Made by a program: the position numbers and the translations under genes | NCBI GenBank assembly: GCA_965153455.1 | Contig: OZ234501.1 | Span: 10,106,001 to 10,170,000, forward strand | Direction of reading: 5' to 3' | DNA from: Sphagnum compactum | Taxonomy: Eukaryota > Bryophyta > Sphagnopsida > Sphagnales | Length of the DNA: 64,000 bases | The notes under the pieces: generated by a model | Databases searched by the model: none | What the model was told of the DNA's origin: nothing | What the model saw: the letters and a program-made list of their open reading frames with translations, nothing else | In this document: positions 1-10,400 of the stretch, piece after piece | How the letters are laid out: every line of letters begins with the position of its first letter | How positions within the stretch are numbered: the first letter of the stretch is position 1

Positions 1-540
1 ATGTAGAAGAAGAAGAAGAAGAGGGGAAAGTGGAGTGGTCTCCAACTCCCGCTGCAACAGCAACGACAACAACAACTTGGGAATTCCAACAACAATAACA
101 GCAGCAGCAACAAGAAGAGCGAGAGCCGGAGTAGGAACAGAAACAGAGGCAGGAGCAACAGGAGTTGACGGAAGTGGGAGTCATGAGTTCAACCTCCAAT
201 GGTTGACCTCGCAGCAATAGTAACGGCAATGGAGCAACTGCTGCTGCAGCCGGCAATGGAACAACTATTGCTGCAGCCGACAATGGGGCTGCTGCTACTG
301 CTATGACCCAAGAAAAGAATGCCAACAACAAGACCACAAATGGAGCTGCACTCTCAACAGCTGCTGAAATCCAGAAGAAACCACAGAAGGGCAAAATGGA
401 ATCCATAGGACAAGAGGATCCATGGTTCAAGCAAGCCGCCTCCAAGGGTGTCAAGGTTCTTCCTCTTCCTCTCACCTGTTGCTGTGAAAGAAAACTGTGC
501 AGCACTGGCGCGGGTGCAGCTTAGCAGCCATCAATCTGCC
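1..540 (+). other. Low-complexity left edge, possible 5' exon material
   Basis: This stretch starts with GAA/GAG-rich DNA and continues with CAA/AAC and GCT/GCA triplet runs. It is open in several frames, which gives Asn-, Gln- or Ala-rich translations. A frame from 303 reads on to about 450 with less repetitive sequence (Lys/Gln-rich, ending near an Asp-Pro-Trp-Phe motif), so it could be exon material of the gene that continues to the right. No family is recognisable and no splice pair could be proven. Triplet-rich DNA often stays open by chance. Confidence 0.25.
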
Positions 541-928
541 CAGAGATTTGATGGGTCCGAGATCAAAAGTGGGTCCTCAGATGGCTTGAGAGGTGGCTAC
601 GTCAATTCTGCAAAAACCTAGGACGTGGGCCCAGGCGCCCTGATCATTTCATTCCTACATACACTAAAACTTTGAGTTTTGAGCAACTGTTGCAAAGGGG
701 GGGCTGAAATGTTTGCGGTTTTAAATAGTTAACATCATCGAGCCAACTTTGGATAGTCTAAGGCAATTAGAGTGCCAGTATTGATGAGTTGCAGTTGTAC
801 AGAGCCTCTGGAAGAGCGAGCTTCGTGATCCAAGCTTTAGTCATCGTCTTCCTGCAAGGAGTGGAATTTGTGAAGCTGGTGAGATATGGATCTAGAGATA
901 GCCTAACGATTGACCCCTGACGATTGAC

Positions 929-1363
929 TTGGGCATGGCAGAAGCAGAGGGGAAAAAGGAGAAAGACGAAGACTTTTTGGTACAGTGTTCACAACGCCTT
1001 CCATCAAAGTTAGAGGCGGCAGAAGTTCTTACTCATGATGCCGTAGTGGCTTTGGAAGAAGAAAAAGAGGCAAGAGAGAATTTCAACTTCATCCTAGAGC
1101 AGCAACCTCTCGATGGAATCCCCTCCACACTGACGACATTTCATGATCTCTTGAATGAAATGGAGGCTCAGGAGTTGTTGGAGCATGAACCAAACGCTCC
1201 AAGCGACACTGAGCAACTAGATGATGTGAATAACATTGCAGCAATGGATCCTATCACCATTCCTGAAGATCCTGTTGTGATTCCTGAAGCCATGAGTGAG
1301 TTACTCAGTCTTCTTGGTACTGTGGACAATGCAAGTTTCAGAACGACTTCCCAGTTCCATTAA
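929..1363 (+). CDS. Unrecognised acidic protein, 144 aa
   Basis: Single open frame whose track start at 929 is not an ATG; the first ATG reads MAEAEGKKEKDED. It ends in TAA at 1361-1363. The translation is Glu/Asp-rich, has a central stretch that could form helix (Leu/Glu spacing in LLNEMEAQELLEHE) and a Pro-Ile/Val-rich part (PITIPEDPVVIPEA). There is no signal peptide, membrane segment or catalytic motif that I can name. It lies just upstream of a DUF308-like membrane exon at 1439-1710 but is closed by a stop before it, so the two can belong to one gene only if splicing bypasses the stop. It may also be a gene fragment or spurious. Confidence 0.3.
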   Translation: MGMAEAEGKKEKDEDFLVQCSQRLPSKLEAAEVLTHDAVVALEEEKEARENFNFILEQQPLDGIPSTLTTFHDLLNEMEAQELLEHEPNAPSDTEQLDDVNNIAAMDPITIPEDPVVIPEAMSELLSLLGTVDNASFRTTSQFH

Positions 1364-1438
1364 CCCTTGATCATGGTTTCTCTGATGGAGATCCACTCTT
1401 TATTAGAGAAACAATGTTCCACTATATTATCACTTGAC

Positions 1439-2196
1439 AGTTGGAGCCTTGTGCCATGATCTGATGGCATCATGTTGTGGGAGCTTACAGGGAGTGTTGA
1501 AGCTGCTGTTGACATGCCAATTGCGGTATCTGACAACATGGCCAGCAGTGATGATCAGTGGCTTAACATCAATCATCTTGGCTTTCACAATTCTGGCTAT
1601 AAGCTCTTGGTTGTTCAACGAGTCTCTGAAAGTGATTGGTATATTCTTTGGAGCTGATCTCTGCTTGACAGGAGTGTCTCTGATGCTAATTGCCTTCATG
1701 GCTCGCTTGGGTATGAATGTCAAATCTCTTCTAAATCTTACATTAGATCTTTTACTCAGCTGCCAACCTCAAATTGTAGGTTTCCTTACATAATTCTTCT
1801 CAGCCTCAAATGGGTACCTTCTCATCCTCAATTTGGTACCTTCTGATTCCATGAATCGGTATCTTCTAATCCTCAAATTGATACCTCCTCAGCCTCAAAT
1901 TGTTACCATTTCAACAGCAATAGAATGTTTTTTGCTTCTCATAGTTCTTAGATTATGTCTATGTGATGATCCTTTTGGCTAATGTGGTGATCATGCAAAA
2001 TTTGTTTTGTTGAAACAGAACTTACAAATACTGTGCATTAGATTTCAATGTTTCATTACAGAGTTCAATCATGGCTGATGAAGAAAGATGGTTGTTGGAT
2101 TTTTGGGGTGGGTGACCAATTAATGCAGGTCACAAAACGAAGGAGACACATGAACCACTTCTGGCAGAAAGTGCACGAGTAGCTGCAACTGTATGA
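1439..2196 (+). CDS. HdeD/DUF308-like membrane protein, C-terminal part
   Basis: Two exons fit: about 1439-1710, ending CGC TTG G before a GTATGA donor, and 2129-2196, starting GT CAC after an ATGCAG acceptor and ending in TGA at 2194-2196. The first encodes two hydrophobic segments with the pattern WPAVMISGLTSIILAFTIL then VIGIFFGADLCLTGVSLM. This resembles the last two helices of HdeD/DUF308 proteins (a W-x-P, then a helix, then G-hydrophobic-GxDL-x-x-GxSL). The last exon adds a short soluble tail ending in AATV. HdeD-type proteins are small multi-spanning membrane proteins best known from bacterial acid resistance; the plant role is not established. The N-terminal helices were not found, so the 5' end is unknown and the left boundary is only the first plausible acceptor. 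Confidence 0.4.
1796..1917 (+). repeat. 22-bp degenerate tandem repeat, about 5 copies
   Basis: Five imperfect units follow one another, each with the core TTCT-A-CCTCAAATTGGTACC and period 22-23 bp. They lie inside the last intron of the DUF308-like gene. No function is evident. Confidence 0.7.
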
Positions 2197-3470
2197 GTTT
2201 TATTTGCTGGGGTTATGTGATACGCTACTATGAAGACACAAAATTTAAGGTATCAGCAAGCAGCACCTGCCTGGATATACTTTTGTATCGTAATATAGTG
2301 CCAGAAAAGAGGTGAAGTTTTTTAGTGTTCCCTCATTCAAATTTGGAGGTTTCCTCTGAAGGTCTACTTTCCTTGAATATCATACATGTGAGCTGTATGC
2401 AAAACTTCTGTGGCTGGAGTTAAATCACAGTGTGCTTTCTAGATTTTCAAGAATGGATGTGAGTAAAATCTTTTATGATCCAACTCTTGAAATTGAATTT
2501 TAGTGAAGAAAATTAGATTTAACTAATCGCCCACTCTCCCACAGCAATTTGCACTTCAACATGAAAGGTAAAATGAGTATTCATATTGTGGAGTGCACTT
2601 TTCTATCTCAGGAAAAGTAAACTTCTATAGGAAAAGTAAACTTCTGTCAGCATCTTCTGACAGCATCCAAACAAGGAAATGGTCGTGAAATGTAAAAAAA
2701 ATAAAAACGCAAAAACTATAAAAAAGGAATGGAAACAAATGAAACAAGGAAAGGGAAATACAGTAAAATAATTTTTTTTTTAATTTTTTTACCAAAAATG
2801 AAGAAACCAAATAAAGAATAAAAAATTTAAACAAATAAAACTTATAATAATGAAGAAAAACCTTACTTGAAAAAGAATGAAATGTATATTCTTTATCCAA
2901 ACTTCAAACTTGCATCCAAATAAACTAAAATATAAAAGTGAAAAAGAAACACTTTATTTTTATTATACAAAATAATAATAAAAACAGAAAACACATTTTT
3001 TTTAAAAAAAAAAGATAAAAGTTTCTAAAAAAAACTAAAACATGAACCAAATTTAAAGAAACCGGGGGACTTCACAGTGACCGAAGGTCACGGGTACCCA
3101 CTAGTTTATCATAATATTGTTTGAGGTTCAACAATAATTCAATTTATTTTTTAAAATGTTTATTTTTTGGGAAATTATGTGTTTGAAATGCCAAAATTTG
3201 AGGAAATTAAAAGGAAGGGGAAAATTAAGAAATTAGTGGAAACCCAAGAGCTTTTTGCTTTATGCTAATCCACCATTTTGGAAGAGGTATCCAAAAAATT
3301 GACAACATTTTGCTATACTATTAGTTGAGCTCATATTCCCCCATTTGTGTAAATTTAAAAAATAAAATAAAATGTGCTAAAAGGTCCTATTACATTAAAG
3401 GTTCAAAGTCCAAAAAAACCTACTAAAGAAATTGCCTATATTTATTGCCAAAAATTCGTAAATTATTATT
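2197..3470. other. AT-rich intergenic stretch upstream of RTEL1
   Basis: No gene is recognisable. From 2690 to 3060 one strand is very A-rich. A short perfect hairpin (GTGACC-GAA-GGTCAC) sits near 3077-3091 beside GGGTACCC. Nothing else stands out. Confidence 0.5.
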
Positions 3471-3475
3471 TTTAT

Positions 3476-3640
3476 GGTTTAGGGTTCCTCCTCCTCCCCC
3501 ACACGCACCCACCCACCCAAAAACCCTAAACAAAGATGGCTTCAGTTCTAATTCTAACCCTTAAACCCTAAACAAAGAAGGTGTCAGTTCCCCCCCCTAA
3601 ACCCTAAACCCTAAACAAATCCCCTCTAAAACCCTAAAAG
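3476..3640 (+). promoter_or_regulatory. Telo-box cluster in the RTEL1 upstream region
   Basis: At least six AAACCCTA/TTTAGGG motifs occur within 165 bp: one in the GTTTAGGG orientation near 3478, AAACCCTAAA at 3521-3530, another near 3562, a run of three at about 3596-3616 and one near 3630. In land plants AAACCCTA is the telo-box, a promoter element bound by Myb-type TRB proteins and usually located near transcription starts. The position 0.8-1.0 kb before the RTEL1 start codon fits a promoter or 5' leader. The regulatory role is inference. A short interstitial telomere-like repeat is the alternative reading. Confidence 0.5.
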
Positions 3641-4441
3641 AAAGAAGAAGACACGCTTTGTTGCAACGCTCTGGTGCATTGCACTGCAGTTTGCAAACTT
3701 CTTCCCGTTTTGCAAATGCACTTGCTTCCCTGCTGTTGCTTGCACAGGAAATCATCATCATCGTCGTCGTCATCATCCCTTTTGCATCAAGAGAAAAAAA
3801 GGAGATGGAGCTACTAGTTGAACAACAAACCTCAATTGAAGCAAAAGAGAGTCGTTCTTCAATGGTGTAGTTAATGTGACAAAATCTCCTTGCAGCTCAC
3901 TATTTCCTTTCCCTAAGGAGCTGGTGATGAGACCTGGCGGCATTTTTGTTTGTTTCTCCTCACAAACAATTTGGATTAGCTCTGAATTCTCGAAGGCGGA
4001 AAGGAAAGCTCTGGGTGGTATAGGTGTCTGTTGACTCGAAAACCCTAATTTTCAAGAGCGAATTGAGATTGCATATAGAGAGAAAGAGAGTAAGGTAGAC
4101 CTTGGGTTTGCGGGATTTTGGATTTTGTGGTGTTTTTGTGGATTCTCATTTTCGATTTTCAGTCATCTCATGATATCATTTTCCATTGCATTTTATTTTG
4201 CAACAAAAAATGATTTGGGAAAGAGTTTTAGGGTTTTTATGGTGGCAAATAGTGGGAGAATGTTTGTGAGGGTTTTGATTTTGAAATGGATTCTGTATTT
4301 GGGTTTTGTATCTGAAGAATCTTTGCAAGAGTTTGATTTCGGAATGGATTCTAAGAAATCCAAGTAGGGCAATACTGAAGCTGCTCAGGGATATTAAGGG
4401 CATTTTAGGGCTACAAGAGTTTCTGGATACAAGAGAGAGCA

Positions 4442-7400
4442 ATGCCAACTTACAGAATTGGAGGCATTGCGGTTGAGTTTCCTTACAATGCATATGATTG
4501 CCAACTTGTGTACATGGAGCGCGTCATCTCTGCACTTCAGCAGGTGACAAAAATCTCTTCTACGAACCTCTGAAATCCAGATCTCAGGCTGCTTTGTCTT
4601 TCTTTCTCAATCTGGTAGGCACTTTTCTTCGGCTTTCGTGTTTCAAATCTCGTAATCCTGACTCTCTGTTTCGAACCTCGTAACCCTAACCCTTTGGTTG
4701 CCATTTTTCTTTGCTTTCCTGTTTCAAATCGCGCTTGATTGCCTTCATGCCTCTTCACCCTAATTCTGTGGTTGCCCACTTTTTTCCACTTTCTTTTTTC
4801 AAATCAAGCTTGATCAGCTTCATGCCTCTTAACCCTAACTCTCTGGTTGGCGCTTTTCTTTGCTTTCCTGTTTCTAAAGAAGCTTGATCATCTTCATGCC
4901 TCTTAACCCTAACTGTCTGGTTGCCACTTTTCTTCTGCTTTCCTGTTTCTAAATTAAGCTTGATTGTCTTCGTGCCTCTTAACCCTAACTCTCCGGTTGG
5001 TACTTTTCTTCCACTTTCCTGTTTCTAAATTAAGCTTGATCATCTTTGTCATTCCTCTTAACCCTAAATTGTTAAATCTTCAACAGACATTTTCTTGCTT
5101 GTCTGTAATTCTCTCTGCTGCTGTGAATCTCTCAATTTTGCACTCCGAATTCCTATTATGGTTGTGAGACCTTGCTGTGGTCTCTTCTTTTCTTCCCAAA
5201 CTGAACTTTCTGTATGCCATACCATTACTGGATGTTGAAGCTTTAGTCTGAAAAGTCATGCTTCGCTTGTTTTTCATCTTGTTTGTTTATCTTCTTTGAT
5301 GTGTGGGTTTAGTTTGGTTCTTCACAACTCTTGATTTCTGGGTGTTTTGTTACTGACTCCAGGGGAGTAATGCTCTGCTGGAGAGTCCCACTGGGACTGG
5401 AAAAACTCTTTGCTTGCTGTGTGCAACGCTGGCATGGCGTGAGAGCCTGGCACCTTCTCCTTCTTTGCAGTCTGGATCACAGCAACCTACACAACTATCT
5501 GCAAGAGCTGGAAGCTCAAGAACTGACTTCAATAAACCAGACTCTGATCCCACAGATGAGTCACTGCAAAGGTTACCCACGATTGTATATGCATCCCGCA
5601 CACACAGTCAGCTTCAGCAAGTGATTCGGGAGCTGAAAGCTACCATCTACAGGTGTGTCAATGGTACTGTGTAAGCCCAACAAAATCTTTCATATAAAGA
5701 GCTGTAATGGGAAAAGTCTATTCCTGTTGATTAAGTCTTTCTTCACTGTCACTTTCTTACCTCAGATGCCACATTTTTTTGTCCAGGCCTAAAATGGTGG
5801 TTCTTGGTTCAAGGGAGCAAATGTGCATACACAGTGATGTGCAAAGCATGCGTGGAAGAGTACAAAACCACGCTTGCCGTTCTCTCACTAAAGGTCGAAA
5901 TTGTCATCACCACAACCGTGTTGCTGGTATGGGGCATTCCAACATCACCACATTATCCATCCAGTTTACAGTTGCTAGTGAGTATTAGGACTTCTTGTTG
6001 TCTATTGTCTGTGGGTGGTGTTTGTATAAGCTTTGGGAAATGGAGAGAAGGCTGGATGCATAAGTTGTTTGGCAATGTGGGATTTTCCAAATCTGGGTTG
6101 CAGACTATGTGAAGGGCCATCCAGAGCTTGGGAAGGAGCCAATTGACATTGAAGATCTAGTAAACATTGGAAGAAGTGAAGGACCGTATGTACACTAACT
6201 CTCTAAAAAAAAATTCTGATTCAGTTTAGTACGACAAGGTCCTCACCTGCCTGATAGACTGGAGTGAACTCACTGTGCAAAGAGTCAGTAAGCTGGATGT
6301 TGGTGAACTGTGTCTCCCTTTTGTCTCCTCTCAAATGTGTCTCTTGTCCATTAGAAGTCTGAAATGGAGAATTTGATTTTTGTTGCCCATAGGTGTCCAT
6401 ATTTTCTCTCAAGGGAGCTTCACAACACAGCTGACATTTTGTTTGTGCCATACAATTATTTGATTGAGAAAGAGAATCGGCGCTCTCTCACCGGCATCTC
6501 CTGGTCTAGGACTGTCCTGATATTCGATGAAGCCCACAATTTGGCAAGCTGCCTCACCATTCCCACAGCTGTTGAGTAGAAAATTTATCCAAGGAGTTTG
6601 TTAAGCTTGAATGACGTACGAGTGTGCTTTCTTTTGTAGACCATCTTTGATTGCAAATATATTTCATAGTTGCACATGTTGTATAGTCTACTTGTCTAAA
6701 GGTCTAATGGAGAATGGTAGCATTGCTCTAGTCAGTCTCACAGAGAGAGTTCAATAAAGGCAGTAATGTTTGTTATTTGTTTCTTCAGGAGGGCATCTGT
6801 GCGGATGCAGCATCATTTGATTTGCCTGCTGCACATCTAACTGCCTGCATCAGTGAAGCAAAGCAGTGTGTAGATCTTGCTTCTGCCCGAAAGGCCACTG
6901 ACAATGGGGCTGATACATCTTTGGACCCTGATAACTTTGCAGTTCTCAAAGGTAAGCCTGTTCCACCCATTCACTAATTTCTTTTCTGAAGAACTTGGCA
7001 AAAGAGAAACCAAGCAACCATAGTAGTAGATTGGGTGTGTGGTGATAAGTTTTATAGTTACTCATGAGGGACTTCCATGTTTTTTCCTGTCATTAGGTGA
7101 TGGTCTTTCATTGGTAACTAGGGTGATTTTATGTTTGTCAAGTCCTGGAGGCTTGGGTTCTGGTGGGTAGGTTTGATGGTGGGATAAATGTATGGGTGGA
7201 GCTGCAGCGCTTCTGCTAGAGCTTGAGAAAAGGATCAATGAAATACCCATTAATTCTAGTGAATTGGGTTTCACAAGGCCGGGATCTTATATTTACGAAT
7301 TTCTTGCGGACATAAAAATAACATACGAGACAGTCACAATGCTCATTGACACCATTGATCAAGCAACTGGCCTCTTGGAGGATGGTAAGCTGAATGTGGA

Positions 7401-10400
7401 CCCCTCTTGTTTTTGGTATACTTATGTTGCTTTAGGTCCTTGTCTAGAAACAGTTTTGTTGCTTCCAATCCGTTGTTGAGTCCTTTGATCCTCTACTGTT
7501 TTCAGCTCTGAAATTCCTCTTTGTTTTTGTCTCTGCTTTCTTCCTCCTTTCTTTTTGGGGATTTTCCATTTTGTGCCTTTTTGCTTTTGTTTTTGCTTTT
7601 GTGTTCCTCTTTCTTCTTGGGGTTTTCTAGTTTTCTCCTTCCGTTTTTTCTTTGCAGATTGATACAAATATGTTTCATGACAGTTGTGCTTTTAAGGAAT
7701 GGATTGCTGGAGTTTTGTCTTTCCAGCAGAATGGAATAACACCAGTACTCATCTTGTTGCTTTTTCTGAAAACAGAAGCCAATGGTAGAACAGGGGGTGG
7801 GAAGGTGAGGCCCAGTGGGGGAACCATGTACAGGCTGCAAGCTCTTCGGGATGCACTGCGCATCATTTTTCGGGACAACAATGTGTCACATGCTGGCTCT
7901 TACAAGGTGAGCTCTGGGAAACTGTTGACCATCTGAACTTTCTGGATTCATGAACTGACACTGTCACCAAAAAGTCTTCTATGCATATCAGATGCAGGAG
8001 GCATTCATATTGTCTTTTTTATCTAGAGTGAAACTGACATAGCCTTGTCTACCTTTGTAGGTGCATGTGCATGAGCCTGGCAACAGAGATGGAGATAGGG
8101 GTGCCCGAAAAGGTACTAATATTTCCATTGTAATCAGAAACAGAGGCGCCTTCTAGCTTTACTCCAATAGGAGAGCATACAAACAGATAAATTGTTGGTG
8201 CAATTGAGGTCACCAGTTTTTAGGTTGTGAATTTTGGTTGTCTGTCTGGCATGCAAACTTGGAGCAAAATATTAGTTAAATGTTTGCAAGCTGATGTTTC
8301 AGCGATGGGTAGGGGGAAAGGCAGCACGTGTTCTAAGCTGGTGGTGTTTCAACCCGGGCATTGCAATGGAAGAGTTTGCTAAATTGGGTGTGCGATCAGT
8401 TATTTTGACATCTGGGACATTATCCCCTCTGGACTCATTTGCATTTGAATTGAATTTGTGAGGATTCAACTACTCAATAATGCCTTTTTTTGTATGCAAT
8501 TGTGTCACTCTTAGCTGTGCAAGTTTTAGGGTGAAGGGTTTATTGGTGTTCAGTCACTCTCCCTCAAGGCAAAAATTCAGCAGGAAGAGTTACAAACTGC
8601 TGTTATGTTATTGTAGGTTTAGCAAGGAGATTGAGCTTTCTGCAAATACATGTGCTTTGTGGTGAACACTATTATACAGGACTTATGGTCATCAGCACTA
8701 ACTTGCTATGTTGAAAAAAAACAGACCATTTGATGTGCGGCTGGAGAATCCCCATGTCATTGAAGCCAACCAGATTTGGGTGGGTGTTGTCTCCACGGGC
8801 CCCTCTGGACGACCCCTCAATTCTTCATACCGAACTCGTGATTCCATTGAGTACAAGCTTGAGCTTGGCAATACAATTGGTACGTGTGTGACAAAAGAAA
8901 CACATTCAGAGAGCTCTGATGAAGAATTCTTTCCACATTTGAACATGAAAAGCAACTGAGTTTGGAGTAATTGGGTATTGACATTATGCAGATGATTGGT
9001 TGTATTGTGTAATTTTGTTGACTATAAGAGGAAGTTTACTGTTTGCTTAAACTTAACAGTAATGCTATTCTGGCTTGTGGGTGGGTGCAGTGAATTTTGC
9101 ACGCATTGTACCAGATGGTCTCCTTGTGTTCTTCCCATCTTACTATCTTCTCAATTCATGCATTGAAGCATGGCAGATCCCAGTGAGTAACTTTCACTGT
9201 TGCACACACTTGTAGCAGCTCCTAGATATGGATTTTGTTTCTGTTGTTTTTCTGTGGGTTTTCAACCATCTTCTTTGATTGGGAAAGATTCACAAGTACT
9301 TATAAGAGGCTTTGTGCAGATTGATCAAGAGCAATTGCAAAATGCACATCTGTAATCTGCTTTGAATGCAATCTGTAAATGTATCAGTTGCAATGTGTAA
9401 AATGCAGATGTCTGCAGCTACAGCAAAAGGAAGCACAGTATGGGAGAGGATTTGCAGGAACAAGCAACCTGTTGTGGAGCCCAGGGAGTCAGCCCTCTTC
9501 AACCAAGCCAATGAGGTTAATGGATAAAAATATGTCTATTCTGTTGATGTATTTTCCAACTACTTGCAAAATGGATAACCTGTGAGTAAAGAGCTCTCAA
9601 GGAATATATGAACCTCTGATTCAATTATGCAAAAGGCACTTGAATTCGATCTGGGTCTTTCTGAAAAAATCAAGAGTGATGTGCAGGACTTCTGTGCCAA
9701 GATAAATGATACTGCTTCATCAGGAGCAGTCTTTTTCGCTGTTTGTCGAGGCAAGGTATGTATACTCTTCTGCAAACTGGTTGACTAATAATGCCTTTCT
9801 TCCTTTTTGTGTTTCAATACCTTGTGTGTGCAAACTGGTGATTCTTCTATCCACAAAAGTTATTGACTTATCTAGCCATTTGTGTGAACACTGTAAGCAA
9901 GAGATCTGTGTACACACCTCTGTAGGTGAGTGAAGGCCTTGACTTTGCCGATCGGGCAGGACGAGCAGTGGTTGTTACAGGGATCCCCTTTGCCATGAAA
10001 ATGGACCCAAAGGTGCTTCTTGTCTTCCCAGCTTCTGCATCTCTGGATGAGCTCATCAGAAAAAGAGCTTGTCTTCGTGTCTTGTGCATGTGTGTGTGAG
10101 TTGATCAGAGAAGAGCTTGTCTTTCTGTCTTCCACCTCTATGTGTGAGCTGATCAGAGAATAGCTTCTCCACAGCTTTGTGAATTGAAGTATAGGACTGC
10201 CAAAGGGAGGTTGATTGTGTCTGTCTTGAGACCTTTTCTGAGGCAAGTATAGTGATATCAGACATAATCTGTGGGTTTGTGTGAAATAGGTGAGGTTGAA
10301 GAGGGAGTATCTGGATGAACAAATGCGGCAATCAACTATTAAGTCCAAGGTACTGAAACTGTTGCACTCCTGACTTCCTTAAAAAATGCCCTAAACCATA

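Noticed and set aside
3658-3870. 70-codon open frame upstream of RTEL1
   Set aside because: It lies in the likely 5' leader, has no recognised family and consists partly of ATC/GTC triplet runs. It may be an upstream ORF, but nothing supports that.
9611-9686. Longer start for RTEL1 exon 14
   Set aside because: The region is partly open but an in-frame TGA lies upstream. The acceptor at 9686 yields [19 protein letters not shown], which matches the family without extra residues.
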